Assembly (NCBI RefSeq): GCF_023091745.1
Contig: NC_068910.1
Span: forward strand, 35,451,272-35,515,271
DNA: 64,000 bases
Reading direction: 5' to 3'
Source: Budorcas taxicolor
Lineage: Eukaryota; Chordata; Mammalia; Artiodactyla; Bovidae
Positions 36,101 through 49,079 of the stretch are shown here, piece after piece (the stretch's first letter is position 1; every line of letters begins with the position of its first letter). A program made the position numbers and the translations under genes. The notes beneath the pieces were generated by a model that saw nothing but the letters and a program-made list of their open reading frames with translations, was not told the DNA's origin and ran no database searches.

Positions 36101-36839
36101 TATCTTCCTTCCGCCATCAATAGCTGGGCCACTGTGTTTTCCTTCACCACTCCCTTATCATGATCCCTAGCTTATAATAGGCAATCAATGCATAATAACA
36201 ATTAATAAACTCTGGTACTGTAATTGTCAGTGGTGCTTTGACTGAGAAGGTAAAAAGGAATACACAGGAGAGAGAGAGGGATTTCTGCATTATATTTCTT
36301 AGTGAACACAGTCCTCAAGGACTTGCTCAGAACAGTGGATTTACCATTTTAAAATAACATATTTATTCTCGATGAGGATTATTGACATTCCCTCATTCAC
36401 TCACTTGGCAAATTAAGCTCCAGTATCTATTAACTTAGTAAATATGCATTGAATATCTTATTCAATAGTTAATTCCTTTCTGCCTTCACTTATTCAGGAG
36501 GAATTCTAACAGCAGATGCTGGGCTAGGCCCTGGGGATATAAAGATAATAGAAAGACCCCAAGGAGTTCGCAGGCTACTGAAAATAGGATTGATGTAACA
36601 ATGTGGATGACAGTTGTTGGTTTTTTTTTCCTAGTGTCTGTCCTTTCCTTACAATGAAGGAAGATTCAAGAATACTCTGGGAACTTGCCTGATTATCTTT
36701 GCTGAGACTGGAAAGAGTTACTCTCAGTTTCTTTGGTAGAACTAATAAGTGACTGTTCCTGAAGGAATTTTTGTGTGTGTCTCTGAGAAACAGAAGATTC
36801 TTGCCTCTTTCTCTCCCACTTTATTAATACCCCTTCCCC

Positions 36840-37740
36840 CCGCCCAAATTTTAAAATAACTGTTTTAGAACAGAAAAGTCAGCCGACAGTATAGTAAAAT
36901 TCCATATAATACCACACAGTTTCCCTATTATTAAAACTTTAAATTAAGATGGTACTTATGTTATAAATAATGAACAAACACGAATATGTCTTTATTAACT
37001 AAAGCCATGCTTTATTCAAATTTCCTTGGTTTTTATTTGATATCCTTTTTAATTCTAACATTCTATCCCAGGTACCATATTGAGTTTTCTTGTCTCCCTG
37101 GGCTCTTCTTGGCTGTAATTAACAGTGTCTCAGACATTTCTTGTTTTTGATAACCCTGAGAGTTTTGAGGAGTAGTGGTCAGTTTTATTGTGGGATGACC
37201 CTCTATTGGAATTTATTTGCTGTTTTCTTTAACTTTAACGTGAGGTTATGGGTTTTGAGCCAAAAGAGCGTAAAAGTAAAATGCCATTTTCACCCATCAT
37301 ATCAAGGTTATTACTCTATCAATATGATCTATGGCTGCTAATGCTGGCCTTCATCACTTGGCAGAAGTTTTATCAGTGTTCTCCACTGTAAATCTACTCA
37401 TTTTTCTCTTTTCCCATATTGAGTCTTTGGAATGGTCAAAGTATATCATTCATATCTAATGAGTAAGGGGTCATGATTCACTTCTAAGGTGTGAACCTAT
37501 ATAATTTGTTTAGAATTCTTCCTCATGGGAGATTTTTCACTTTTCCATCCTCATTTATCAATTTATTCAATCTTGTATTTATATAAATATCATATTGAAT
37601 ATTTATTTCACTTTTGGGTTATAATCCAATACTGCTTTGTTTTGATACTCAAATCATTTCAGCATATTCTTTGTAAAACACTTTTAAAAATCTTTAAAAG
37701 TATATGTTATGAATATATTTTCCATTAAACAGTTTGTTGT
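36840..37740 (-). mobile_element. Old L1 3' region
   Basis: TTTCCTTGGTTTTTATTTGATATCC, GTCTCCCTGGGCTCTTCTTGGCTG, TTTTGAGGAGTAGTGGTCAG and GGGTTATAATCCAATACTGC follow the order of the antisense 3' untranslated region of old mammalian L1. Confidence 0.75.
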
Positions 37741-37810
37741 ACTTTCATATGAAATGACAGTGGGACATTCAAATGTGTATTTTCAGCCAATCTCTCACTG
37801 ATGGACATTT

Positions 37811-39433
37811 CAGTTCAGTTCAGTCACTCGGTTGTGTCCAACTCTTTGCGACCCCATGAACCGCAGCACGCCAGTCCTCCCTGTCCATCACCAACTCCCG
37901 GAGTCCACCCAAACCCATGTCCATTGTGTCAGTGATGTCATCCAACCATCTCATCCTCTGTCATCCCCTTCTCCTCCTGCCCTCAATCTTTCCCAGCATC
38001 AGGGTCTTTTCCAGTGAGTCAGCTCTCTGCATCAGGTGGCCAAAGTATTGGAGTTTCAGCTTCAACATCAGTCCCTCCAATGAACACCAGGACTGACCCC
38101 CTTTAGGATGGACTGGTTGGATCTCCTTGCAGTCCAAGGGACTCTCAAGAGTCTTCTCTAACACCACAGTTCAAAAGCATCAATTCTTCGGCACTCAACT
38201 TTCTTCACAGTCCAACTCACATCCATACATGACCCCTGGAAAAACCGTAGCCTTGACTAGACGGACCTTTGTTGGCAAAGTAATGTCTCTGCTTTTTAAT
38301 ATGCTATCTAGGTTGGTCATAACTTTCCTTCCAAGGAGCAAGCGTCCTTTAATTTTATGGCTGCAATCACAATCCACAGTGATTTTGGAGCCCAGAAAAA
38401 TAAAGTCTGACACTGTTTCCACTGTTTCCCCATCTATTTCCCATGAAGTGATGGGACCGGATGCCATGATCTTAATTTTCTGAATGTTGAGCTTTAAGCC
38501 AACTTTTTCACTCTCCTCTTTCACTTGCATCAAGAGGCTCTTTAGTTCCTCTTCACTTTCTGCCATGAGAGTAGTATCATCTGCTTATCTGAGGTTATTG
38601 ATATTTCTCCCGGCAATCTGGATTCCAGCTTGTGCTTCCTCCAGCCCAACATTTCTCATGATGTACTCTGCATATAAGTTAAATAAGCAGGGTGACAATA
38701 TACAGCCTTGACATTCTCCTTCTCCTATTTGGAACCAGTCTGTTGTTCCATGTCCAGTTCTAACTGTTGCTTCCTGACCTGCATACAGGTTTCTCAAGAG
38801 GCAGGTCAAGTGGTGTGGTATTCCCATCTCTTTCAGAATTTTCCAGTGTGTGGTGATGCACACAGTCAAAGGCTTTGGCATAGTCAATAAAGCAGAAATA
38901 GATGTTTTTCTGGAACTCCCTTGCTTTTCCCATGATCCAGCAGATGTTGGCAATTTGATGTCTGGTTCCTCTGCCTTTTCTAAAACCAGCTTGAACATCA
39001 GGAAGTTCATGGTTCATGTACTACTGAAGCCTGGCTTGGAGAATTTTGAGCATTACTTTACTAGCATGTGAGATGAGTGCAATTGTGAGGTAGTTTGAGC
39101 ATTCTTTGGCATTGCCTTTCTTTGGGATTGGAATGAAAACTGACCTTTTCCAGTCCCGTGGCCACTGCTGAGTTTTCCAAACTTGGTGGCATATTGAGTG
39201 CAGCACTTTCACAGCATCATCTTTCAGGATTTGGAGTAGCTCAACTGGAATTCCATCGCCTCCACTAGCTTTGTTCATAGTGATGCTTCCTAAGGCCTAC
39301 CTGACTTCACATTCCAGGATGTCTGGCTCTGGGTGAGTGGGAGTGATCACACCTTCATGATTATCTGGGTCATGAAGATCTTTTTGGTACAGTTCTTCTG
39401 TGTACTCTTGCCACCTCTTCTTAATATCTTCTG
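37811..39433 (-). mobile_element. BovB LINE, longest copy in the window (1.6 kb)
   Basis: TGGACATTT at 37802-37810 and 39434-39442 is a 9-bp target duplication. The element reads, on the minus strand, from a region upstream of MNKASGGDGIPVELLQ (an RTE RT motif at 39278) through KGRGTRHQIANI, AKAFDCVHH, QGCILSPCLFNLYAEYIM and the YADD region to the 3' end. The YADD position near 38590 is altered: the genome reads a stop where the second residue group should be, and frames are broken into pieces of 141, 123 and 85 codons. The N-terminal endonuclease is absent. Non-autonomous. Confidence 0.96.
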
Positions 39434-40214
39434 TGGACATTTAATTTCTATTTTGTTTACTTTTTTGTTGTCATAAATAATGATGAAATGAATATTCTTG
39501 GGGCTGCAGTTTGTCCATCTGCATGCAAACCTCTTCAGTATAATTTTAGAAAATTAAATTATTGAATAACAGGAATGTAAAAGTTAAAGTTTCTGATATG
39601 TGTTGGCAAATTCTCCTCAAGAACTGTGGAAGGTCCATTTTCAAATGGACCAAATTACAAGTTGGGTCTCTTTTGATCTTACATACTGAATCCAAAAAGT
39701 CAAAGATTCCATTCACTTTTTTTTTTTCCTATTTCAAAATCAAAATTGGATTTTTACATTATGTTTCAAAAATCAAATTAATCTAAAGGCCCTAAAAATC
39801 ATCCAAGAAGAATATATATATATACTTCTGCAAGTAACTCTTTTTCCTTTCCATCTCAGTCTACCATCACCTTTCTCAGGAGACTTACAAATCTTACTTT
39901 TTAAGTAACTGGCAATTGCAGGAGAGAAAGATTTCAAATCCAAGTTGGAACTGAACTGAAGGAAAAGAAGTTACTTCCATTTTTCCTGTTAACCTTGGAA
40001 CCCATCTCTAGAAATTTTATTGGAATTTGGAGGCATCTCAATATGTTAAAACAAAAACAACTCTTATTTCATCTTCTGGCCCCTGGACAAAAGAAACTCT
40101 ACCCCCTGATTATAAAATACATTAGTTAATTAGGTAAGGAATATATTTCTAAGCAACATTATACTGACCGAAAAGATGATTCTCATGCTGTAGCTGTTTA
40201 GCTCATGCAGGAGC

Positions 40215-40445
40215 AGCAAAGCATGGTAGTTTAGAGCTCAATCACTATGGAAAGAGACTTTAGTTCAAATCATTTTTTTTGTAATTCACTGGTTGATATT
40301 GGACCTGTTACCAACCTATTCTATTCCCAATTTCCTTATCTACAAAATGTTAATAGTAACAGTCTTGTGTCTTAAGACATCATCATATAGTTTCAATGAA
40401 GCACTTAGCACAGTGCCTGGCATAGAAGGTGATCAATAAATATTA
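40215..40445 (+). repeat. MIR SINE remnant
   Basis: AGCATGGTAGTTTAGAGC through CCAATTTCCTTATCTACAAAATG to CTTAGCACAGTGCCTGGCATAGAAGGTG, a nearly full-length MIR. Confidence 0.88.
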
Positions 40446-40959
40446 GATATATTAATAATAGAATGATTAAATATAACAAACCATATATAATGTCTCCTTA
40501 ATTTCTTTATGTGAACATTTATGATTATGAGCTGAGCTAAAGTCAAGCCCTATAATTTCTAAGGAATTCTACCTCTCAACATAATTTTGAAGGAACGTGA
40601 GCCTCCAGAACCTACCTGGACCAAAGTATAATTTCCTCTCTTGTACAGCAACATAGCACTCATATACTTGGTGAAGTATTTATTTAGGATTAATATTATG
40701 TATTCATAATACATTATGGAGACACTGTCAACCAAGGGATAGTTTTCTTTTTCTTTTTTTTTCCCTGTTATTAGTGTTATTTTCAGCCCTACTATACCTT
40801 GAAATTATGGGCTCCTGTTTTACGTTTCATGTACCAATTAGTGCTTACACTGTGGAGTAAAAAGTGGCCATAAAAGTCTTAGGAACTTGGGACAATAGAA
40901 CCTCACTGTCCTTCTGTGGATGATCATGGTACTGAGACAATTTAGCAAACTTTATTATA

Positions 40960-41150
40960 GGTTCTAACTTTATATTTCACAATTTATTCTCATAATATAT
41001 ATCCCCATTTTATCCTTTCAAGCAGCCTTTCATGTACCCATTACTATCTCTAGTTATGAGGAGAAAGCTGAGGTTCAGAGATGTGAGGTAATTTGCACGC
41101 AATTAAACAAAACTTGCCTGTATCCTAAAGTCAAGTACTGGTTGCTACCA
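40960..41150 (+). repeat. MIR SINE remnant
   Basis: GAGGAGAAAGCTGAGGTTCAGAGATGTGAGGTAATTTGC is a clear MIR core; the ends are diffuse. Confidence 0.75.
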
Positions 41151-41948
41151 CTGCTATTAAGACCAAACTATTTGTGGGCTTTTCAACTGGCTGCAACAAG
41201 TGCAGTGTCAAATATCAGAAAAATGCATGTGCATGATAATGTTTTCTCCCCCAAGGGAAACCTGGTATAGACACTGACCAGGAGAACAGGATCATGACTA
41301 CATTTAGATCACACAGAGAAAAAAGAAAAAAAAATTCCTTTTTTCCGTAATAGTGAGATTGCTTTTCTACAGAACTCATGAATTTATCCATATTGTATTC
41401 CCATAGGACAATCTTATATCCCAAGCCCTTTGTATGAATATTTCAGGTTGAGGAAATGAAAGCAGTTAGTTGAACAGTCTGAAAATTGAACGGAGGCACT
41501 CTGTGCTGGTTTTGTTATTCTGCTTCCTACTCTTCGATTAAAAATGGCCTCAGACAGGATTTTCTGAAATGAGGTTCAAGTTAAGAATAATCCCAAATAT
41601 AAGCATCTTAGGAAACTGGTTCTCTGTACCAGTTTCTACTTAAAACTTGGTATAGCCTGGATTTAAGCTGTGGATAATGAGGTTTAAGAAATCCAAGGGA
41701 AAAATATAAGCTTTCTCAAATAGCACTAGTAATGAAAATTCTATTTATGGGCTAAAAGTATAGAAGTGAAGCAGAGTTTCTACAAGTGTGGGAAGAGCTC
41801 TAATTTAACTTTTAATTCAGGCTGAATTAGGCCAGATGGTTAACAAATATATTCTCTGTCTCCAGATAAAATTAATAGGATGCTCACTCTGTAAAAGCGC
41901 AATGACAAGAGAGTAATAAGTAGAAGTCCTCATGGCAATGCTACTTAA

Positions 41949-42102
41949 GAAGCACAAAACCAGAGGAAGAGGGAAAAAAGATAAATAAAAGGGAGAGGGA
42001 AGAAAGAAAAAGAGAGAGGGACAGGACTTGAGTAAGGAAGAAAGATAGAGACAAAGAAGGAAAGAGTGACAGAAAAGGAGGAAAGGAAGGAAAGAGAAAT
42101 AA
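41949..42102 (+). repeat. Polypurine (GA-rich) tract
   Basis: About 150 nt that are overwhelmingly A and G on the + strand (GAGGAAGAGGGAAAA.. AAGGAGGAAAGGAAGG). The 110-codon minus-strand frame over it is a low-complexity artefact. Confidence 0.85.
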
Positions 42103-42325
42103 AATTTGCTTTTATGACCTAGAAGTCTTTTAGAACTGTGCAGACACATGTTTCAGGAAAATATAGATACAAAATAAGAAGAGGTTTCTGTAAAGTTTTC
42201 TGGAATACACAGTTCATGAATGTCTCATTTGTGCTGTGAGGAAACTTTGAATGAGAGAGTTGCTTCAAACTTGTTTTCTTTTCTGAGATTTGTATTCAAG
42301 CTGGATTTTGACGGCATTTGTTAAG

Positions 42326-42381
42326 TTTTTTTTTTTTTTTTTTAAAGTAGTGTGTGTGGGGGGGGGGGGGGCGGGGGGTGG
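42326..42381 (+). repeat. T18 run followed by G14-C-G6
   Basis: Eighteen T at 42326-42343, then TG units, then fourteen G (42358-42371), C, and six G. The G part fits a quadruplex. Length here is likely to vary between assemblies because of homopolymers. Confidence 0.85.
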
Positions 42382-42904
42382 ATTTGGAGCTGAAAGGGAA
42401 ATTTTGCCAGAAATGGCTGATACCTGAAGTTACAGGATGATGGTGGTACCATGTATTTTGACTTTACCCTTTAACGACAGAGCTTCAAGTGGTATAATAA
42501 GAATCCTCATTCTGAAGACCCTTCAAAGATCTCCCTGTTCCATTGAATTCTTCATACATTAATATATGAACTGTGGATTTTAAATAGACCGCTTATTTTA
42601 AATTAAAATGAACTGCCAGGGCCTACTGCATCACTGATACCATCAACACAGATAAGCTAGATAGGTCTTAAAAAGAATGTTGAAGCCACAGAAGGAAAAG
42701 GAGTCTCCTAGTGCTAATAAATGAATGGGTGGCAACTCAGAATTGGAAGGTGGATCACAATAAATTAGCCTGTACTGGAACTCTAAGTGGAAGAGAATTG
42801 GCAGGTAATAATTTAGCAGAAATTACCTGTCTAAACGTGAGTACCATTTCAAAAAGCTAATTAGGATTGTTAGCAGCTTCCAGCTGAATATTATTAAACT
42901 GAGA

Positions 42905-42970
42905 TGACATATGGACACCATCTGTCACAAGCCTGGAACATAGTAAGCACTCAATTAATGGTTATTACTA
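42905..42970 (+). repeat. MIR/L2-like tail
   Basis: GCCTGGAACATAGTAAGCACTCAATTAATGG is the common 3' end word of MIR and L2. Confidence 0.6.
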
Positions 42971-43565
42971 TTCATAAATAAATGCTTAGCTTTCTCACAA
43001 AGCATTTTTTTTCCTCTTTGGTGAAAGTTGTCTAATTACTTTCCTCCCTACTACAATGGTCCTAGATGATTTGTCAAGTTAAAAAAAAAAAAAAAGTATT
43101 TTACAACAAAGCGTGCTATAGCTCACTTGAGAGATCCCTGCTCCCATGATAAGGAAATGAACATGATGGCTATGATCAGAGGCATTAATTATCTCCTTAG
43201 CAGTCAGTCTATCAAACAGGCAGAAGCAGGACATTTACTTCCAGAGACATATATGTGTGCTTGTGCACCCATTTCATGTACAGTATGGAGATCTGATTTT
43301 AGTTTATGCATGATTCATAAATCAATTTATGTTAAATGCCTAGTCATATAGAGTTCTTAAAGGAGAATAGAAAACAAATAAACATAAGCTAGGATTCTTA
43401 TTTTGAAATGATAAAAATAATAATTTAAAATTATTTTTAAAGTCATTAACACAAAAATACTCTTTCATGTGTTTTAGATGATATTAAATGTATGAGATGT
43501 ATATTAATACTATTTAATCTTCACTATAATCCTGCAAAATATATACTAGTATTAAGCCCTATTCT

Positions 43566-43898
43566 CAGCTTCCTGGGTAGCTCAGCAGGTAAAGATTCTG
43601 CCTGCAAAGCAGGAGACCCTGGTTAAATTCCTGGGTTGAGAAGATCTCCTGGAGAAGGGATAAGCTACCCACCCTGTATTCTTGGGCTTCCCTGGTTGCT
43701 CAGACAGTAAAGAATCTGCCTACAGTGAGGGAGATCTGGGTTTGATCCCTAGGTTGGAAAGATCCCCTGAAGGAGGGCATGGCAACCCACTCCAGTACTC
43801 TGGTCTAGAGAATCCCCATGGGCATAGGAGTCTGGCGGCCTACAGTCCATGAGGTCGCAAAGAGTCAGACATGACTGAGTGACTAATCACAGCACAGC
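43566..43898 (+). mobile_element. BOV-A2 dimeric SINE with 12-bp target duplication
   Basis: AAGCCCTATTCT at 43554-43565 and 43899-43910. Two head units, the first cut at CCCACCCTGTATTCTTGG, then one full unit ending CATGACTGAGTGAC plus a short AGCACAGC tail. Confidence 0.96.
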
Positions 43899-45591
43899 AA
43901 GCCCTATTCTATAAATGAGAAAATTTATTTTATAAATGTACAATAAAATATAGCTGGTAAGTTTAAGAATTACACTCTGCTCTGTACTCTATATATAGTA
44001 TTCTAATAGCTTTGCTATTAATATTAATATAAGTATTAGTATTTCATTGCTTACATAGAATGGTATATCTTAGAAAATTTAGCTTACATTTGAAATTGAA
44101 CTCACTACTAATATAATTTCATCTTTTGTTGACTTTAGTTTTTCCCACACACTGTCCACTTGGGATGGCTTCAGAAAAGAGAGAGGGTGTGAAATCTAAA
44201 GCAATTAATTGTTAACTACTAATTGGCACTTGCCTTTGGCACTTGCCATCTACCTCTACAAGGATTAAATAATGTGTTGTTGTAGCTACTGACTTTCAAC
44301 ATCCCCTGAAAGGAGTTCAGGGTAGAGAGCAAAAATGAGGTAACCTGTGCTCTGGGTAAAACTGGCAGAATAGGTCTTCAGATATTTAGATATTTTCAGG
44401 AGCTGATTTTATGAGCCTGATTCTTATATCCTCTGATATCTAGAAAAGCCCTAAAATTCATCATGATGATGACTCCTCCTCATGACTAGCAGAAGCCTTT
44501 TGCAAAAAATATGTGCTTTACTGAACATACTCTCCCTTCACCAAAATCACATGTATACTGATCTTTCCCCCTACCTCTTTGGAACAGTTTCTCAGAGACA
44601 TGCTGTCTCCCTGGTTATAATCCTTAGTTTGTACCAATAAAACATAAGTCGCCACTGTCACGTGGTTCATTCTTTTAAAATCTACATCATTTATATCATT
44701 TACTGTCTTCATAAGACATGCCCAGACTAAATGAGAACTTTTCATTAAAATGAATGTGCATTTTTATATAATCTATGCTTTATAGTTATGCTCCCTGACT
44801 CTATAGCGCACATGATCAGCAGTAATCAAGAGGCTCCTGACATTCATATTTTGTAATGACATAACAAATCTGAAAAAAACCTTAACATTGAATTAGTACC
44901 TGCAAAATCATATAAAATTTGATTTTTCTCCCATTAAAAATTTTAACATGAAATGCAGCCATAAAATGCACTTGATAAGACTCAATTAAAAAAATAAATG
45001 TTTGAGTGACTATTTTTGATAGTTTAGTTGCTCTGAGAATTCTAAAATATCCAGAGGGTAAATAAAATATAGTATCCTAACGAAATGTACTAATACCATG
45101 TCATACAATTCAATCACACAGGTAGAAAATATCTTAACAACTTTTTAACCCAGGTATTCAGCTTATTTCTTAAGTCTTTTTTTAAAATGAAAGTAGCAGG
45201 AAAACTATGCAAACAGGCATAAGGCAAAAAATGACTATTGACTAACAGATATATTTGAGTTTTTTTTGTTTTTTGTTTTTTTTGGCATTGACATGATTTA
45301 ATATAGGCAAGTGAAGAATTTCAAGTTACCTTTCTTTGTGTTAGCCTTGGTTTTCAAACACACTGTGTCCATTTCATTGGAAATTGTTGCCTAGAAGTGC
45401 CAAGTATACATCCTAACATCTGAGGAAAACTAGTGACAAAAGATCCTGTCTTTAATAGCTCTTTCAAAGGCAGTCCCAGAATTGATCTGGTTGTGTTGTC
45501 TTAGTTACCATAGTTGACCCACCATGGTGGCCACAATACGCCAATTTCTAGTGGCAAGACCTGAGTTTTGTGCTCACTCCTGCATCCAGAT

Positions 45592-45804
45592 GTGCATGCG
45601 TGCATGCTTAGCTGTGTGTGACTCTTGCAATCCCATAGACTATACAACCTGTCAGGCTCCTCTGTTGATAGACTTTTCTAGCCAAGAATACTGGGGTGGG
45701 TTGCCATTTCCTTTTCCAGGGGATCTTCCCAATCCAGGGATAAAATCCGTGTCTCCTGCATTGAATGACAGACTCATTACCACTGAGCCACCTGGAAAGT
45801 CCTC
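45592..45804 (-). mobile_element. Bov-tA SINE
   Basis: Reverse copy from CATGCTTAGCTGTGTGTGACTC to CCACTGAGCCACCTGG; a diverged member. Confidence 0.9.
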
Positions 45805-45922
45805 AGAGGTGAGGTCCATCCAATTCAAATCCAATGGACTAAAGATGGGAAGCACTAGGTTCTCCAAAGAAAATAAAAATGCACACACAAAAATAAACAC
45901 ATGTCCAATGCAGACTGAAAAT

Positions 45923-46615
45923 CTGTCCAGTTCAGTTTAGTCGCTCAGTCGTGTCTGACTCTTTGCGACCCCATGAAGCGCAGCACGCCAGGCCTCCCTG
46001 TCCATCACCAACTACCAGAGTTCACTCACACTCACGTCCATCGAGTCAGTGATGCCATCCAGCCATCTCATCCTCTGTCGTCCCCTTCTCCTTCTGCCCC
46101 CAATCCCTCCCAGCATCAGAGTCTTTTCCAATGAGTCAACTCTTTGCATGAGGTGGCCAAAGTACTGGAGTTTCAGCTTTAGCATCATTCCTTCCAAAGA
46201 ACACCCAGGGCTGATCTCCTTCAGAATGGATTGGTTGGATTTCCTTGCAGTCCAAGGGACGCTCAAGAGTCTTCTCCAACACCACAGTTCAAAAGCATCA
46301 ATTCTTCGGCGCTCAGCCTTCTTCATAGTCCAACTCACACATCCATACATGACTACTGGAAAAACCATTGCCTTGACTAGACAAACCTTAGTGGGCAAAG
46401 TAATGTCTCTGCTTTTGAATATGCCATCTAGGTTAATCATAACTTTTCTTCCAAGGAGTAAGCGTCTTTTAATTTCATGGCTGCAGTCACCATTTGCAGT
46501 GATTTTGGAGCCCCCAAAAATAAAGTCTGACAGTTTCCACTGTTTCCCCATCTATTTCCCATGAGGTGATGGGACCGTATGCCATGATCTTCGTTTTCTG
46601 AATGTTGAGCTTTAA
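45923..46615 (-). mobile_element. BovB LINE fragment
   Basis: GACTGAAAAT (45913-45922) and GACTGAGAAT (46616-46625) form a target duplication with one mismatch. The copy is 5'-truncated at the IMASGP region. On the minus strand a 179-codon frame is open (46012-46551), with a small deletion relative to other copies before SDFIFGGSK. Confidence 0.95.
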
Positions 46616-46625
46616 GACTGAGAAT

Positions 46626-46897
46626 GCCACTGCTACGTCGCTTCAGTCGTGTCCGACTCTGTGCGACCCCACAGGTGGCAGCCCATTGGGCTCCGCCATC
46701 CCTGGGATTCTCCAGGCAAGAACACTGGAGTGGGTTGCCATTTCCTTCTCCAATGCATGAAAGTGAAAAGTGAAAGGGAAGTCGCTCAGTCGTGTCCGAC
46801 TCTTAGCGACCCCATGGACTGCAGCCCACCAGGCTCCTCCGTCCATGGGAATTTCCAGGCAAGAGTACAGGAGTGGGATGCCACTGCCTTCTCCAAG
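46626..46897 (-). mobile_element. Bov-tA-type dimeric SINE with 12-bp target duplication
   Basis: AAGACTGAGAAT at 46614-46625 and 46898-46909. Both units are well preserved (GACTCTGTGCGACCCC and GACTCTTAGCGACCCC), suggesting a fairly recent insertion. Confidence 0.96.
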
Positions 46898-49079
46898 AAG
46901 ACTGAGAATACAAGAGTCTAATTCTTAAATCCTTCTTCAAAATTGGAAGCTCTTATGTTAGAAACCAGTACACTGAAACTTACAACTTTCTCCATAGTTG
47001 AGTGGTTTATTAGACCAGGTGTATCACTCTAAACATAACTGAGGTAAGAAAAACAAGCATCTATCTAGAGGTTGTTCTTTAAGTGAGAAGCTTAAATATC
47101 TCTTCAATATCATGTCTGTTTTATATTTTTTGCCTTCTAGTATAATTTTGACCTTATAGAGCATCGTTCTTAAAATATATTTCACAGTCATAATTTTTCA
47201 CAAGGATTATACTGCTCAGTTTTTGGTCTCATATGCCACTAACATTCACTTTCACAGAATATCATTTTTATGTGTGTATAATGGCTATATAGAAGTACCA
47301 TACTGAGAAGTATTTAAAGGTCCCTTACTGTTGGTATTGTAATTAAAGTATACTGTTCAATTACTGGTTCAAAGATTTAGATAAATAGGTTAAAAATTGA
47401 CTCCTGTCTTCACAGTTAAAATAAAGAACATGATATAACAACTGGAAAATATTCAGCCTTTAGTGATTTTTTTTCTTAATGTTTTAGGTTAAAACCTTTT
47501 TTAGTTGAATGTTTTGCATGTATTTTGCATAAACCTCAGAGATACATTATCATAAAAGATAAAGAATCATGGATTCAGATAAATATCAGAGCCTCTATTT
47601 ATTTTTCTCTTTGTAAATGAATTTTCTTAGAATTTTTCTATTACGAGGGTAATACATCCTTATTGTAGAAAAATAATGGAAAAATTGAGATAAGCAGAAA
47701 AAGGAAAATAAAAGGCATTTATATCCTCACCACCTCACATGTAAACATGAAAATTTAGTATCTATTTTTAAAAATTGGATAACACTGCCTTAGACTTGGT
47801 GAAGATCTTTATCAGTGAATAAACTTTCTTTTAGAACTTTGTTTTGGAATAGTTATTTAGAACTTGTAGTTCTGTATTTAATAAAATGAATGAATAAGAA
47901 AACAAGCTACCTGAGGTTACTTGTTGGCAGGAATATGCTGTTATACTAAAATATCAACCTAAAGTTATAGTGTCAAGGCTTTTTCAAAGGACAAAAACAA
48001 AATTTATTAAAATTATGATTTTTGTATTTAATTAAAATTCAAGTTGTATTTGTCACTGTATGCTAATTCTGAGAAAAATAGACAAATCAAACATTGATTG
48101 GTGAGTATTCCTTCTGTGAAATATGTGTGAGCATATTTATGACTTTCTACACAGTGATTGGCACATCAGGATCCTCATTGTTGGCCAATGAAAAATTCTT
48201 GAGGCTTCCACAATTTTGTTGCTTAATTTGAAGCCTCTAGTGAATCATCACCAATTATCTGCAGTTCTTACAGCTCAGATTCTATAGATCTTTATTTTTT
48301 AACCACTTTGTATATGATTGGGAGGTTCTCCTATATTATTTTTGAGGACTTGGAAAAAGTCCTGCATCTTCTACAGAGGTTATAATTTGGTTTTGCAAAA
48401 TGATTTTTATTATTATTAAGCTGAAAACATTTATAAGAGAAATTATTTAAGCACCTGAAAATCTATAAAGGAATGAAAAATTACTTGAAAATAGGAAAGA
48501 TGTTAGTGCTAATAGATTGGGGTTGATTTTTCAAATGATTAGTTTATTAGGGAATATTTTCTGGTTCGAACTTTATAGCCTACATTTTCATTACATTCTA
48601 TTATATCTGTAAAAGTAAGGCCTTCTTCACCATGAATTTCTAAATTCATCTCTATTTTTGACACTTAGATTCATATATTATAAAATGTATTTTTTTTGCT
48701 GCTTAAAAAGGTAATCATATTAGATGAAATATATTACATATAACATATTAAGCTAAATTCCTAAAATAAAGGAATTGTTTCCACATTCTTTCTGAAAAGA
48801 GACAAAGTACAATGCAAAGATTTTTTTTTAATGTCATTCAAAAAATGTGTATAAATAATACATTCTTTTGAGGATAGCAGATCCTATACTACCATTTCAT
48901 TCGGGTCTGTTATATAGTACTGATCTCTTTTGATAATCTAGCTCACCAGTCATGTATGTCTTCAGTTACCTATTAGTGCCAATTTAGCTATAGAGGAATC
49001 TGAGGTTTTGCCTTAGAATCTGTAAACACAGAAAGAAATTGCCTCCTCTTGAATATCACATCCTCACAGAATTTCCTGA

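Noticed and set aside
41817..42149. 110-codon minus-strand frame rich in Ser, Leu and Phe
   Set aside because: It is the complement of the polypurine tract, a low-complexity artefact that looks like a membrane protein.
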